A stretch of 64,000 nt of DNA. It comes from Stenotrophomonas rhizophila. GTDB lineage: Bacteria; Pseudomonadota; Gammaproteobacteria; Xanthomonadales; Xanthomonadaceae. A program made the position numbers and the translations under genes. The notes under the pieces were generated by a model that did no database searches, was not told the DNA's origin, and worked only from the letters and a program-made list of their open reading frames with translations. Shown piece by piece: positions 18,317 through 27,806 of this stretch. The stretch's first letter is position 1; every line of letters begins with the position of its first letter. The stretch spans positions 229,001 through 293,000 of the forward strand of contig NZ_CP016294.1 in the NCBI RefSeq assembly GCF_001704155.1, written 5' to 3'.

Positions 18317-18972
18317 CCGCCCAGCTGGGCGCGCAACTCGGCCAACTGTTCCTGCAGCGCGGCCACCGTGGTTTCCAGCTCCTGCACGCGCGCTTCCAGC
18401 GCGGCATTGCCGCCGCCACTGGACGGTGCGGATTTGTACTGCTCGGCCAACGCCTGCACATCCACCGGGCCGGCCAGCAGGTGCATGTAACGGTCTTCGC
18501 GCTGGCCGCCGGCGCGCGGCAGCAGCACGGCCAGGCCGCGCTGGATCATGCGCTCCACGTGGTGGCGCAGTTCGTCGGCGTTTTGGAACTGGAACAGGCG
18601 CTCGCTGCGGGTCAGCAGCTCGTTCACCGTCTGCGGGCCGCGCAGCAGCAGCAGGCCCAGGATGGCCAGCTGCTGCCGGGTCAGGTCCAGCGCGCTGCCG
18701 GCGCGGTGCTCGTAGCGCTCGGCACGCGAGGAGAACTGCTGGCGGGCCAGGCCCAGGGTTTCCAGCTGGCGCAGGGCGTGGTGCACATCGCCGGCCGACA
18801 GCTGCAGCACCGGCTCGCGGGCGGTCTTCTGGTTGGCCGCCACTTGGGTGGCGTTGACCGTGAGCGGGTAGGCGTCCGGGGTGGTCGCTTCCTTCTCGAT
18901 CAGGCAGCCCAGGGCGCGGGCCTGGGCCGCGTTGAGCACGGGCAGGGCAGGGGTCTGGGTGTCGTCGGTCAT
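18313..18972 (-). CDS. YceH family (UPF0502/DUF480) winged-helix protein
   Basis: A 219-aa protein of unknown function in a conserved bacterial family. The characteristic start [25 protein letters not shown] and the segment [14 protein letters not shown] are recognisable as two winged-helix domains. The C-terminus (about 190-217) is a coiled coil ending in [20 protein letters not shown] lies 8 bases before the ATG at 18972; the frame stays open upstream into non-coding sequence. The stop codon overlaps that of the GNAT gene. Role unknown; possible regulator by fold. Confidence 0.9.
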   Translation of the reverse strand: MTDDTQTPALPVLNAAQARALGCLIEKEATTPDAYPLTVNATQVAANQKTAREPVLQLSAGDVHHALRQLETLGLARQQFSSRAERYEHRAGSALDLTRQQLAILGLLLLRGPQTVNELLTRSERLFQFQNADELRHHVERMIQRGLAVLLPRAGGQREDRYMHLLAGPVDVQALAEQYKSAPSSGGGNAALEARVQELETTVAALQEQLAELRAQLGG

Positions 18973-19081
18973 CTCGCGCTCCGGGTGTTGCTGGGCCGTG
19001 CAGCATAGCCGAGCCCTGCGGCCGGCATGAACCGCAGCGGCCAAGCCGGTAAACTGGCGCCACTCAGTACTGGTGATTGCC

Positions 19082-20005
19082 ATGCGTCGTACCGCTGTTT
19101 CCCTGTCCGTGCTTGCCTGCGCCGTGATGGCGCTGGGGGCGTGCAAGCGCACCGAGACCCCCGCCGAAGCTGCTGCCCCGGCCCCTGCAGCCGCCGCTGC
19201 CGCGCCTGCCGCAAAGGGCGATGCCGCCGTGGCCGCCAACGACAACCTCAACGCCGTGCTGTGGATGCAGCGTTCGCAGGAATACCGGGCAATCACCGAG
19301 CAGACCTACCGCGCCGCTGCCGACCACCTGGACAAGGCGCTCAAGGAAGCCAACTGGGATGCGCTGGTGCCCGAAGAGCGCGGCAACGCCGCCAAGGGCC
19401 TGAAGCCGGCCGTGGTGCTCGACGTGGACGAAACCGTGCTGGACAACTCGCCCTACCAGGCCCGCCTGGTCCGCGACGGCGGCGAGTACGACGAACTGAG
19501 CTGGGACCAGTGGGTGGCCGAAAAGAAGGCCAAGGCCATTCCGGGCGTGGTCGATTTCGCCAAGGGGGCCAACGCCAAGGGCGTGACCCTGCTGTACATC
19601 TCCAACCGCGCCGTGCACCTCAAGGAGGCCACCCTGGCCAACCTGCGTGCCGAAGGCCTGCCAGTGGCCGATGACAGCGTGTTCCTGGGCCTGGGCACGG
19701 TGGTGAAGGACTGCGAGCAGGCCGGCAGCGAAAAGAACTGCCGCCGCCGCCTGGCCGGGCAGAACTACCGCGTGCTGATGCAGTTCGGCGACCAGCTGGG
19801 CGACTTCGTGGAAGTGACCGCCAACACCAATGACGGCCGCGACGCGCTGCTGCAGCAGTACCACGACTGGTTCGGCGAGCGCTGGTGGATGCTGCCCAAC
19901 CCGACCTACGGCGGCTTCGAACCGGCCCAGTTCAACAACGACTACAGCCAGTCGCGCCAAGCCCGCCACGACGCCAAGCGGGCCGCGCTGGACTACGCGC
20001 CGTGA
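19082..20005 (+). CDS. Acid phosphatase / 5'-nucleotidase of the lipoprotein e(P4) type
   Basis: A 307-aa HAD-superfamily class B (e(P4)-like) phosphatase. The signal peptide ends in lipobox LGAC (Cys20), followed by a 40-residue Ala/Pro-rich linker. The catalytic DVDETVLDN carries both nucleophile and acid Asp; LLYISNR and DQLGDF are motifs II and III. In Haemophilus the family member dephosphorylates NMN and other nucleotides at the outer membrane. Here it probably salvages nucleosides or phosphate. Its stop overlaps the pyrF start by GTGA, so the two are translationally coupled, an appealing pairing with pyrimidine metabolism. Confidence 0.92.
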   Translation: MRRTAVSLSVLACAVMALGACKRTETPAEAAAPAPAAAAAAPAAKGDAAVAANDNLNAVLWMQRSQEYRAITEQTYRAAADHLDKALKEANWDALVPEERGNAAKGLKPAVVLDVDETVLDNSPYQARLVRDGGEYDELSWDQWVAEKKAKAIPGVVDFAKGANAKGVTLLYISNRAVHLKEATLANLRAEGLPVADDSVFLGLGTVVKDCEQAGSEKNCRRRLAGQNYRVLMQFGDQLGDFVEVTANTNDGRDALLQQYHDWFGERWWMLPNPTYGGFEPAQFNNDYSQSRQARHDAKRAALDYAP

Positions 20006-20721
20006 GCCGCGCCCCGCTGCCGCTGCGCGATGACGAACGCCTGATCTTCGCGCTCGATGTGCCGGGCCGCGAGGATGCGCTGGCCTGGGTGGACCGGCTG
20101 GGCGATGCGGTCTCCTTCTACAAGATCGGCATGGAGCTGCTGGCCTCGGGCGAGTACTTCGAAGTGCTCGATGCGCTGGCCGCGCGCGACAAGCGCGTGT
20201 TCGTCGACCTGAAGTTCTTCGACATCCCGGCCACCGCTGCGGCGGTGATCCGCCGGCTGTCGCAGTGGCCGGTGAGCTACGCCACCATCCATGGTTGGCA
20301 CCCGGCGATGATGGAGGCCTGCGCGGCCGCCAACAGCAGCGACATGCGCCTGCTGGCGGTGACCGTGCTGACCTCGATGGGGCGTGAGGACCTGCGTGGC
20401 ATGGGCATCGACCGCGAGCCGGTCGACGTGGTGGTGGAACGCGCGCTGGCCGCGCAGGCCGCCGGCATCGACGGCGTGATCGCCTCGGGCCAGGAAGCCG
20501 GCCCGATCCGCGCCGCCACCGGCGCCGGGTTCTCGATCGTGTGCCCGGGCATCCGCCCCGGTGGCCCGGTTGGCGATGACCAGAAGCGCACCGTGGGCGT
20601 GGCCCAGGCGTTCGCCGACGGCGCCGATGCCATCGTGGTCGGTCGCCCGATCCGCTTGGCGGCCGACCCGCGCGCGGCCGCGCGGGCGATCCAGGACGAG
20701 ATCCGCGCCGCCCGTCGCTGA
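20002..20721 (+). CDS. pyrF: Orotidine 5'-phosphate decarboxylase
   Basis: A 239-aa TIM-barrel enzyme that makes UMP from OMP. The catalytic array appears as [15 protein letters not shown] (K-x-x-D-I-P), preceded by the [12 protein letters not shown] phosphate-binding start and followed by [17 protein letters not shown] and VVGRPI, all typical. The GTG at 20002 overlaps the stop of the e(P4) phosphatase gene, which implies coupling; in-frame codons upstream lie inside that gene and are not used. A hairpin 20 bases after the stop probably ends the transcript. Confidence 0.96.
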   Translation: MSRAPLPLRDDERLIFALDVPGREDALAWVDRLGDAVSFYKIGMELLASGEYFEVLDALAARDKRVFVDLKFFDIPATAAAVIRRLSQWPVSYATIHGWHPAMMEACAAANSSDMRLLAVTVLTSMGREDLRGMGIDREPVDVVVERALAAQAAGIDGVIASGQEAGPIRAATGAGFSIVCPGIRPGGPVGDDQKRTVGVAQAFADGADAIVVGRPIRLAADPRAAARAIQDEIRAARR

Positions 20722-20726
20722 CTGAT

Positions 20727-20767
20727 GTAGGGGTTGCACGCACCGGGATGGAACTGCATCCCGGTGC
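20727..20767 (+). terminator. Hairpin after pyrF with a preceding GTAG
   Basis: GTAG at 20727-20730 precedes an 11-bp perfect stem GCACCGGGATG/CATCCCGGTGC (20740-20750 and 20757-20767) with a GAACTG loop. There is no T-run. It may be an atypical GTAG element or a terminator, or both. Confidence 0.65.
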
Positions 20768-20926
20768 CAGGTAGCGCCTGTTCGCGGAAATGGATCCATC
20801 AATCGTTGGTGCCGCTGAAACGCGACCGACCACGCAGTTGTTCCGTCTTCTTTGCCGTCGAATCGACCCGGCACACGCCCCGGCGCTGTGCCTGTCGTTT
20901 CCACTTTTCCGCAAAGGAGTTGCTGC

Positions 20927-21748
20927 ATGCGTATCTGTTCCCGGCCGGCCTGGATGTTCGGCCTGATCCTTTCTGCTGTTTCGGTTCCCGCGCTGGCCCA
21001 GCCCGGGCCGGACACCGTGCCTCACATCATCGGCGGGGTCGACGCCGAACCCGGCCAGTACCCGTTCATGGCCAGCCTGCAGCGGCTGGGGCGCGGCGAT
21101 TCGGACCACGCCCGCCACAGCTGCGGTGCCACCTTGATCTCACCCTCCTGGGTGCTCACCGCCGCGCACTGCGTTGACGGGCTGCCGCCGGCGCAGCTGG
21201 CGGTGCTGGTCGGGGAGACCACGCTGAAGACCACGCCGCGCCGCCGCGCCTCCAACGTCAAGGCCATCCACGTCCACCCGGCCTACGACGAAGGCAACCT
21301 GCTCAACGACGTGGCGCTGATCCAGCTCAAGCGGCCGGTGCCCAAGGCCGAGCCGGCCGAGCTGTTGCTGGGCCGGGACAGTGCCTACCTGCGGCCCGGG
21401 CGCGCCTTCACGGTGATCGGCTGGGGGGTGACCGACTTCCCCGGGGAGCAGGATCTGCCGACCACCCTGCAGACAGTGCAGACCCCGTTCGTGACCTTCG
21501 CCGCGTGCCAGCAGGCCTACCCGGATCTGCAGGCCGGCGCGGTGATCTGCGCCGGCGCCGAGGGCATCGACAGCTGCAGCGGCGACTCCGGCGGGCCGCT
21601 GCTGGTGCGCCGCAAGGGCGCCTGGACGGTGCTGGGCACGGTCAGCTGGGGCGAGGGCTGCGCGCTGCCGGATCGCCCCGGGGTGTACGCGCGGTTATCG
21701 CAGGGCTATGTGCGCGATTTCATCCAGGCCACCTGGATGCGTGACTGA
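20927..21748 (+). CDS. Secreted trypsin-like serine protease (S1)
   Basis: A 273-aa chymotrypsin-fold protease. The ATG at 20927 follows AAAGGAG by 7 bases. The signal peptide ends at about ALA/QPG (residue 24). A short propeptide then leads to IIGGVDAE (34-41), the expected mature N-terminus. The triad is His81 (TAAHC), Asp128 (NDVALI) and Ser221 (GDSGGP). Asp215, six residues before Ser221, predicts cleavage after Lys/Arg. The residue before IIGG is His, not Lys/Arg, so activation is not obviously by trypsin-type cleavage. Cys pairs fit disulfides. It stands alone between terminators. Confidence 0.93.
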   Translation: MRICSRPAWMFGLILSAVSVPALAQPGPDTVPHIIGGVDAEPGQYPFMASLQRLGRGDSDHARHSCGATLISPSWVLTAAHCVDGLPPAQLAVLVGETTLKTTPRRRASNVKAIHVHPAYDEGNLLNDVALIQLKRPVPKAEPAELLLGRDSAYLRPGRAFTVIGWGVTDFPGEQDLPTTLQTVQTPFVTFAACQQAYPDLQAGAVICAGAEGIDSCSGDSGGPLLVRRKGAWTVLGTVSWGEGCALPDRPGVYARLSQGYVRDFIQATWMRD

Positions 21749-21773
21749 CATCCAGTAGAAACAACGGGTTGCG

Positions 21774-21804
21774 CCCATCCTGCCGGTCCGGCGGGCAGGA
21801 TGGG
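21774..21804 (+). terminator. Hairpin terminator after the serine protease
   Basis: An 11-bp perfect stem, CCCATCCTGCC with GGCAGGATGGG, encloses a 9-base loop 26 bases after the protease stop. It lacks a long T-run. Confidence 0.65.
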
Positions 21805-21862
21805 TTGCCGCTGTGGGGGCGCAGGCCGCAAGATGCGGACCGGTCCGGGGAAGTCCGAATTC

Positions 21863-22849
21863 ATGTCCATGCCGTTGATGACAGGGCGCTACCGACCCTG
21901 GGTGATGTCGCTGTCGCTGTGCGGGCTGCTGCTGGTGGGGGCGTGCAAGCGCGACACGATCGACCCGGATGCACCGGCCGCCGAGCCGGTGGCCGCGTTG
22001 CAGCAGATCGCCCGCCAGCTGGCCGACAACGACCTGGTGGGCTACGCCCGTGCCTCTGTGCCGCCGGCCCAGTACACCCGCCTGCAGGCAGCCTGGGACG
22101 AGGGTCACAGCCGCTGGCCGCTGACCGACCTGCCGCTGGATGGCCAGCTGCTGCCGATGCTGGCGGCGCTGTCCGCGCCGGACGCGCCCAAGCGCCTGCA
22201 GCGCTCGTTCGACACCCAGATTGCCGGCCAGGCCACCGGGGTGCGCCAGGCGGCCCATTCGATGGGGCTGTTCGGCGTGCAGTACCTGCGCAACCAGACC
22301 GACTACAGCGAGGCCGAGCGCGCCCACTACAGCCAGGTTGTGGATGTGCTGAGCCGCTGGGCGGCCGCCGCGCCGCTGACCGACAAGCAGCGCGCAAAGA
22401 CCACCATCACCCTGTTGACCGCCACCGCACGCAATGCCGGGCTGTCCACCGACGCCGAGCTGCAGGCGGCCGGCATGGAGGGCAGCCTGCGCCGGCTGGG
22501 GCCATTCGCCAAGGCGCTGAAGACCGCGCTGGCCAGTTACGGGCTGTCGCTGGACGCGGCAATGACCGACCTGCGCGGCGAACTGGTGTCGCACGAGGGC
22601 GACACTGCCCTGCTGCGGATCCAGTACCCGCTGGCCGGCGAACAGATCGAAGCCCAGGTGCGCATGAGCCGCCGCGAGGGCCACTGGTACCTGGCGCGCA
22701 CCCTGGAAGAGACCGACGCACTGCTCAAGGCGGCTGACGAAGCGAAGGCCGCCATGGCCGCGCAAGCTGAACATGACGCCCAGCTGGCCGCCGAAGCAGA
22801 GGCCGCCGCGCAGGTCAAGGACGGTGCTTCTGCACCGGCTAAGCCATAA
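21863..22849 (+). CDS. Lipoprotein of unknown function, coupled to plsB
   Basis: A 328-aa lipoprotein starting at an ATG with GGGGAAG upstream. The lipobox is LVGAC (Cys at about residue 28). The mature region is mostly helical without a recognised enzyme motif; the last 50 residues are an Ala/Glu/Lys-rich helix (KAADEAKAAMAAQAEH). No family was recognised. Its TAA stop overlaps the plsB start (TAATG), so translation is coupled to the acyltransferase. This suggests an envelope role linked to phospholipid synthesis, but that rests only on position. Confidence 0.78.
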   Translation: MSMPLMTGRYRPWVMSLSLCGLLLVGACKRDTIDPDAPAAEPVAALQQIARQLADNDLVGYARASVPPAQYTRLQAAWDEGHSRWPLTDLPLDGQLLPMLAALSAPDAPKRLQRSFDTQIAGQATGVRQAAHSMGLFGVQYLRNQTDYSEAERAHYSQVVDVLSRWAAAAPLTDKQRAKTTITLLTATARNAGLSTDAELQAAGMEGSLRRLGPFAKALKTALASYGLSLDAAMTDLRGELVSHEGDTALLRIQYPLAGEQIEAQVRMSRREGHWYLARTLEETDALLKAADEAKAAMAAQAEHDAQLAAEAEAAAQVKDGASAPAKP

Positions 22850-25524
22850 TGAAGCCGATGCCGAACCAGAATCCCCTGCCTTTCCCCGGCGAAGAGCCGC
22901 CCAAGACGCCGGACGCCCCGTCCGCGTCGCCCGACACCGTGCCCGGCGCGGACGCCCCGACCGCGGGCGCAACCGACCCGGCGGCGATCGTGCCCAGCCC
23001 GGTCAGCGCGGCAGCGCGCACCTCGTTCGGGCGCCGCCCGTGGTGGGCCCGCCTGCTGGGCCGCCTGGTCGAGCCGTGGCTGTCGCTTAAGATCGAACCC
23101 GAACACCCCGGCCAGTACGACGACGGCCGCCCGGTGGTCTACGTGCTGGAAGATTACGGTCTGTCCAACGCGCTGATCCTGGACAAGGCCTGCCGTGAAG
23201 CCGGGCTGCCCTCGCCGCTGGTGCCCATTGCCGGCGACCCGACCGGGCGCAGGCGGGCCTATCTGGCGCTGTCGCGGCGGAGCAGCAGCAACTCGCTGAT
23301 TCCCGAGCAGCGCGGCGCCAAGACCCATTCCGATTCGCTGGCCAAGGTGCTGCAGGCCCATCGTGCCCGCGGCGAGCTGGACGTGAACCTGGTGCCGGTG
23401 TCGATCTTCGTCGGCCGCGCGCCGGACAAGCAGAGCGGTTGGTTCGCGGTGCTGTTCTCGGAAAACTGGGCGCTGGTGGGCCGCTTCCGCCGCCTGCTGG
23501 CGGTGCTGCTCAACGGTCGCAGCACCATTGTGCGGTTCGCCCCGCCGATCTCGCTGCGCGCCACCGTGGACGAAGGGCTGGACCCCGAGCGCACGGTGCG
23601 CAAGCTGCAGCGCGTGCTGCGCACCCACTTCCGCCGCATCCGCGAATCGGTGATCGGGCCGGACCTGTCCACCCGCCGCCTGCTGGTGGACAAGGTGCTG
23701 GAGGCGGACACGGTGCGCGAGGCGATCGCGTCGCAGGCCAAGCGCGACAACACCAAGCCGGCCGACGCCTGGAAGAAGGCGCACGCCTACGCCTGGGAAA
23801 TCGCCGCGGACTACTCCAGCCCGGTGGTGCGCTCGGCCAGCTTCATGCTCAGCCATGTGTGGAACCGCATCTACGCCGGCGTGCTGGTGCACCACCTGGA
23901 CAAGTTCAAGGCCGCCGCGCCGGGCCATGAAGTGGTGTACGTGCCCAGCCACCGCAGCCACATGGATTACCTGCTGCTGTCCTACCTGTTGTACGACCGC
24001 GGCATCGTGCCGCCGCACATCGTGGCGGGCATCAACCTGAACCTGCCGGTGGTGGGCACGCTGCTGCGCAAGGGCGGCGCTTTCTTCATCCGCCGCTCGA
24101 TCCGCGGCAACGCGCTGTATTCGGCGGTGCTGAGCGAATACGTGGCGCAGCTGGTGGCCGGTGGCTATTCGATCGAATACTTCGTCGAAGGCGGCCGTTC
24201 GCGTACCGGGCGCCTGCTGCAGCCCAAGGGCGGCATGATCTCGATGACGCTGCGCGCGTTCCTGCGCCAGCCGCGCAAGCCGGTGCTGTTCCAGCCGGTG
24301 TACATCGGCTATGAAAAGCTGATGGAAGGCGGCAGTTACCTGGACGAGCTGTCCGGGCGGCCGAAGGAAAAGGAATCGATCTGGCAGCTGCTGTGGTCGA
24401 TCCCCAAGGTGCTCAAGCAGAACTACGGCCAGGTGGTGGTGAACTTCGGCGAACCGATCGCGCTCAACGACGTACTGGCCCGCCAGGCACCGGAGTGGGA
24501 TGGCGCGCCGGTTGGCGAGGACGAGAAGCCGTCGTGGCTGTCGGGCACGGTGGACCACCTGGCCGAACGCATCCAGGTGCACATCAACGGCGCGGCCGAC
24601 GTCAATCCGATCAACCTGCTGGCGCTGGCGCTGCTGTCCACGCCCAAGCATGCGATGGGCGAAGCCGACCTGATCGCGCAGATCGAGCTGTGCAAGACCC
24701 TGCTGGTGGAAATGCCGTATTCGGACCGGGTCACGGTCACGCCGCATTCGCCGGAGCGGATCATCGCGCACGCCGAGGAAATCAACGTGCTGACCCGGGT
24801 CAAGCACCCGCTGGGCGATGTGCTCAGCGTCAGTGGCGATACCGCGGTGCTGCTCAGCTACTTCCGCAACAACGTCATCCACCTGTTCACCGCGTCGTCG
24901 TGGGTGGCGTGCTGCTTCCAGAACAACCGCCGCATGAGCCGCACCGGGCTGGTGCAGCTGGGCCGCACCGTGTACCCGTTCCTGCAGGCCGAGCTGTTCC
25001 TGCCGTGGACCGAAGACGAATTCGCCCAGCGCATCGAGCAGACCATCGCAGTGTTCGTGCGCGAGGGCCTGCTGCAGAACGTCAATGACGACGATGGCGG
25101 CATCCTGGCGCGCAACACCGGGCAGACCGACGAGGTGTTCCGCCTGCGTGCGATCGGCCATTCACTGCAGCAGGCGTTCGAGCGGTATTACATCGCCATT
25201 TCGGTGCTGGTGAAGAACGGCCCGGGCACGCTGGGCGCAGCCGAGCTGGAAAGCCTGTGCCAGCAGGCCGCGCAGCGCCTGAGCCTGCTCTACGCCCCGG
25301 CCGCGCCGGAGTTCTTCGACCGCACCCTGTTCCGTGGCTTCATCCAGAAGCTGCGCGAGCTGCGCCTGGTGTGGCCGGACGAGAACAGCAAGCTGCTGTT
25401 CGACGAACGCCTGGACATGTGGGCCAAGGACGCCAAGTTCATCCTGGGCCGCGAGCTGCGCCACACCATCGAGCGGGTGAGCCCCGAAGCCGCGAAGCCA
25501 GAGGAACCGGTAACGCAGGATTGA
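22849..25524 (+). CDS. plsB: Glycerol-3-phosphate 1-O-acyltransferase PlsB
   Basis: An 891-aa membrane-associated enzyme that makes lysophosphatidate from glycerol-3-phosphate and acyl-ACP/CoA, the first step of phospholipid synthesis. Block I is VPSHRSHMDYLLLSY (H-x4-D), block II GGAFFIRRSIRGN, block III FVEGGRSRTGRLLQPKGGM and block IV LFQPVYIGYEKL, the full acyltransferase set. It is somewhat longer than E. coli PlsB (about 807 aa), mainly through a Pro-rich N-terminal stretch (first 60 residues). Start overlaps the stop of the upstream lipoprotein gene. Confidence 0.97.
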   Translation: MKPMPNQNPLPFPGEEPPKTPDAPSASPDTVPGADAPTAGATDPAAIVPSPVSAAARTSFGRRPWWARLLGRLVEPWLSLKIEPEHPGQYDDGRPVVYVLEDYGLSNALILDKACREAGLPSPLVPIAGDPTGRRRAYLALSRRSSSNSLIPEQRGAKTHSDSLAKVLQAHRARGELDVNLVPVSIFVGRAPDKQSGWFAVLFSENWALVGRFRRLLAVLLNGRSTIVRFAPPISLRATVDEGLDPERTVRKLQRVLRTHFRRIRESVIGPDLSTRRLLVDKVLEADTVREAIASQAKRDNTKPADAWKKAHAYAWEIAADYSSPVVRSASFMLSHVWNRIYAGVLVHHLDKFKAAAPGHEVVYVPSHRSHMDYLLLSYLLYDRGIVPPHIVAGINLNLPVVGTLLRKGGAFFIRRSIRGNALYSAVLSEYVAQLVAGGYSIEYFVEGGRSRTGRLLQPKGGMISMTLRAFLRQPRKPVLFQPVYIGYEKLMEGGSYLDELSGRPKEKESIWQLLWSIPKVLKQNYGQVVVNFGEPIALNDVLARQAPEWDGAPVGEDEKPSWLSGTVDHLAERIQVHINGAADVNPINLLALALLSTPKHAMGEADLIAQIELCKTLLVEMPYSDRVTVTPHSPERIIAHAEEINVLTRVKHPLGDVLSVSGDTAVLLSYFRNNVIHLFTASSWVACCFQNNRRMSRTGLVQLGRTVYPFLQAELFLPWTEDEFAQRIEQTIAVFVREGLLQNVNDDDGGILARNTGQTDEVFRLRAIGHSLQQAFERYYIAISVLVKNGPGTLGAAELESLCQQAAQRLSLLYAPAAPEFFDRTLFRGFIQKLRELRLVWPDENSKLLFDERLDMWAKDAKFILGRELRHTIERVSPEAAKPEEPVTQD

Positions 25525-25542
25525 CGACCGCGCCGACAATCC

Positions 25543-25610
25543 TGCGTATCCCGAGGTATCCGGATTTCACCGCGTTCGCCAGCAATTCGTAGCGCCGGCC
25601 GTTGGCCGGC
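25543..25610 (+). repeat. GTAG hairpin with conserved 5' flank
   Basis: GTAG (25589-25592) is followed by GCCGGCC/GGCCGGC with a GTT loop (25594-25610). Immediately upstream, 25573-25589 is the reverse complement of the 17-mer at 2199 and 2237, and ATCCGGAT at 25557-25564 is also shared. It lies between plsB and the minus-strand YdcH-like gene. Confidence 0.8.
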
Positions 25611-25615
25611 ATGCC

Positions 25616-25819
25616 TTACGCCGGCTCGTCCGGAATCAACATGTCTTCGAGCTTCGCAATGCGGTCCTTGAGCTGGAGCTTGCGGCGCTTCAGGCGCTTG
25701 AACTCCAGCTCATCCTCGCCATTGGCGGCCATGCGCTGGATCTTGTCATCCAGGTCACGATGCTCCTGCCGGAGGTTGGCAAGCAGGTCGGTGATCTGTT
25801 CGGGCGTCAGGGTATCCAC
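25616..25819 (-). CDS. YdcH family (DUF465) small coiled-coil protein
   Basis: A 67-aa acidic and basic helical protein. The core FKRLKRRKLQLKDRIAKLED is the DUF465/YdcH signature. Function is unknown in the family. The GTG at 25819 is the best in-frame start; no good ribosome site is visible, and no ATG is available close by, so the start is tentative. It is divergent from ttcA; about 95 bases separate them. Confidence 0.82.
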   Translation of the reverse strand: MDTLTPEQITDLLANLRQEHRDLDDKIQRMAANGEDELEFKRLKRRKLQLKDRIAKLEDMLIPDEPA

Positions 25820-25915
25820 AGTCGTCGAGCATACACATCCGGCATGACGCCCGGGAGTGAACGCAGTCACTTCCCCACACCGATGGCAACCAGTGCGAGC
25901 CGGTAGAATGACCGG

Positions 25916-26788
25916 ATGCCTGCCGTGCTGCCCCTGCCCGATCCGCTCCCCCGCGCCCCGCGCACGGACGCGGCCGCGCAGGACAAACTGGCGCGCAGGC
26001 TTCGCCGCCAGGTGGGCCAGGCGATCGCCGACTTCGGCATGATCGAGGACGGCGACCGCATCATGGTCTGCCTGTCCGGCGGCAAGGACAGCTACACCCT
26101 GCTGGACGTGCTGCTGCAGCTGCAGAAAAAGGCCCCGGTGGCCTTCGAACTGGTGGCGGTGAACCTGGACCAGAAACAGCCGGGCTTCCCCGGACACGTG
26201 CTGCCGGAGTACCTGGCCTCGATCGGCGTGGCTTACCAGATCATCGAACAGGACACCTATTCGGTGGTGAGCCGGGTAATTCCCGAAGGCCGCACGATGT
26301 GCTCGCTGTGCTCGCGGCTGCGTCGCGGCGCCCTGTACCGGCATGCGGCGGAAAATGGCTTCAGCAAGATCGCACTCGGCCACCACCGCGACGACAGCGT
26401 GGCCACGTTCTTCCTCAACCTGTTCCACCACGCCAAGCTCTCCGCGATGCCGCCCAAGCTGCGCAGCGACGACGGCCAGCACGTGGTGATCCGCCCGCTG
26501 GCCTATGTCAGCGAGCGCGACATCGCACAGCATGCGCAGGCGCGCGGCTTCCCGATCATTCCGTGCACGCTGTGCGGCAGCCAGGACAACCTGCAGCGCC
26601 GCCAGGTGGCGCAGATGCTGCAGCAGTGGGAGGATCAACACCCCGGGCGGATCGACCAGATTGCGCGTGCGCTGGGCAACATCCACCCGTCGCAGCTGGC
26701 CGACCCGGCCCTGTTCGATTTCATGGCGCTGGGCCGCACCGCGGTCGCGCCCAGCCCGCCGTCGGCCTGGACCGACGGCACCCCCTGA
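25916..26788 (+). CDS. ttcA: tRNA 2-thiocytidine synthetase TtcA
   Basis: A 290-aa enzyme that thiolates C32 of certain tRNAs. The PP-loop is [13 protein letters not shown] (about residues 52-64). Cys ligands for the 4Fe-4S cluster are in [14 protein letters not shown] (C-x-x-C) and CTLCGSQDN. The motif ALGHHRDD is characteristic of the TtcA/TtuA group. Length is close to the usual 310 aa. It is followed after 33 bases by rdgC on the same strand; the two may share a promoter but are not functionally related as far as known. Confidence 0.96.
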   Translation: MPAVLPLPDPLPRAPRTDAAAQDKLARRLRRQVGQAIADFGMIEDGDRIMVCLSGGKDSYTLLDVLLQLQKKAPVAFELVAVNLDQKQPGFPGHVLPEYLASIGVAYQIIEQDTYSVVSRVIPEGRTMCSLCSRLRRGALYRHAAENGFSKIALGHHRDDSVATFFLNLFHHAKLSAMPPKLRSDDGQHVVIRPLAYVSERDIAQHAQARGFPIIPCTLCGSQDNLQRRQVAQMLQQWEDQHPGRIDQIARALGNIHPSQLADPALFDFMALGRTAVAPSPPSAWTDGTP

Positions 26789-26821
26789 CGTTCCCTTTCA
26801 CGCCTTCCTATCCGGATTTCC

Positions 26822-27727
26822 ATGTTCTTTCGCAACCTGACCCTGTTCCGCTTCCCGACCGCCACTGATTTCTCCGAAGTCGATACCCTGCTGCCGCAGG
26901 TGCTGCTCAAGCCGGTCGGCCCGCTTGAAATGAGTTCACGCGGTTTCATCTCCCCGTTCGGTCGTGAGGAAAAGGCCGTGTTCTCGCACCGCGTCGGCGA
27001 CGCGCTGTGGCTGACCGTGGGCGGTGAGGACAAGATCCTGCCGGGCGCGGTGGTCAACGACCTGCTGGCCCGCAAGCTGGAAGAGATCGAAGAGAAGGAG
27101 GGGCGCAAGCCCGGCGGTCGCGAGCGCAAGCGCCTGAAGGACGACCTGCTGCATGAGCTGATGCCGCGTGCCTTCGTGAAGAGCTCGCGCACCGACGCGC
27201 TGATCGACCTGACCCACGGCTACGTGGCGGTGGACTGCTCGAGCAGCAAGAAGGGCGAGAACATGATGTCCGACATCCGCGGCCTGCTCGGCAGCTTCCC
27301 GGCCATGCCGCTGAACGCTGAAGTGGCGCCGCGCTCGATCCTGACCGGCTGGATCGCCGGTGAGCCGCTCCCCACCGGGCTGAGCCTGGGCGAAGAGTGC
27401 GAGATGAAGGACCCGGCCGAGGGCGGCGCGGTGGTCAAGTGCCAGCACCAGGAACTGCGCTGCGACGAGATCGACAAGCACCTGGACGCCGGCAAGCAGG
27501 TGACCAAGCTGGCCCTGGTGTTCGAGGACAACCTGTCCTTCGTGCTGGGCGACGACCTGATCGTGCGCAAGCTGAAGTTCCTGGACGGCGCCCTGGACCA
27601 GCTCGAGCACGCCGACGAAGACGGCCGCCGCGCCGAGCTGGACGCCCGTTTCGCCCTGCAGAGCGGCGAAGTGCGCCGCCTGTTCCTGCTGCTGGAAGAA
27701 GCCTTCAAGCTGAGCAAAGCCGACTGA
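26822..27727 (+). CDS. rdgC: Recombination-associated protein RdgC
   Basis: A 301-aa protein that forms a DNA-encircling ring dimer and restrains RecA. It starts MFFRNLTLFRFP, the usual RdgC N-terminus, and includes the RGFISPFGRE, LMPRAFVKSSRTDALID and SIARG-equivalent blocks along the expected length (about 300 aa). Only the overall family match is used here; no catalytic residues are expected. It ends at a GC-rich terminator hairpin. Confidence 0.96.
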   Translation: MFFRNLTLFRFPTATDFSEVDTLLPQVLLKPVGPLEMSSRGFISPFGREEKAVFSHRVGDALWLTVGGEDKILPGAVVNDLLARKLEEIEEKEGRKPGGRERKRLKDDLLHELMPRAFVKSSRTDALIDLTHGYVAVDCSSSKKGENMMSDIRGLLGSFPAMPLNAEVAPRSILTGWIAGEPLPTGLSLGEECEMKDPAEGGAVVKCQHQELRCDEIDKHLDAGKQVTKLALVFEDNLSFVLGDDLIVRKLKFLDGALDQLEHADEDGRRAELDARFALQSGEVRRLFLLLEEAFKLSKAD

Positions 27728-27733
27728 GGCAGC

Positions 27734-27758
27734 GGGCGGGGTCCTGCCCCGCCCCCTT
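27734..27758 (+). terminator. Terminator after rdgC
   Basis: GGGCGGGG and CCCCGCCC form an 8-bp stem with a TCCTG loop, followed by CCTTT, 7 bases after the rdgC stop. Confidence 0.75.
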
Positions 27759-27806
27759 TACACCCCGCAGTCATATCCCGCGCACTACGGGCGCTATGCT
27801 GTACCC

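Noticed and set aside
20727-20926. A riboswitch or attenuator before the serine protease
   Set aside because: Only one hairpin is present, close to the pyrF stop; no alternative structures, leader peptide or conserved aptamer pattern was seen.
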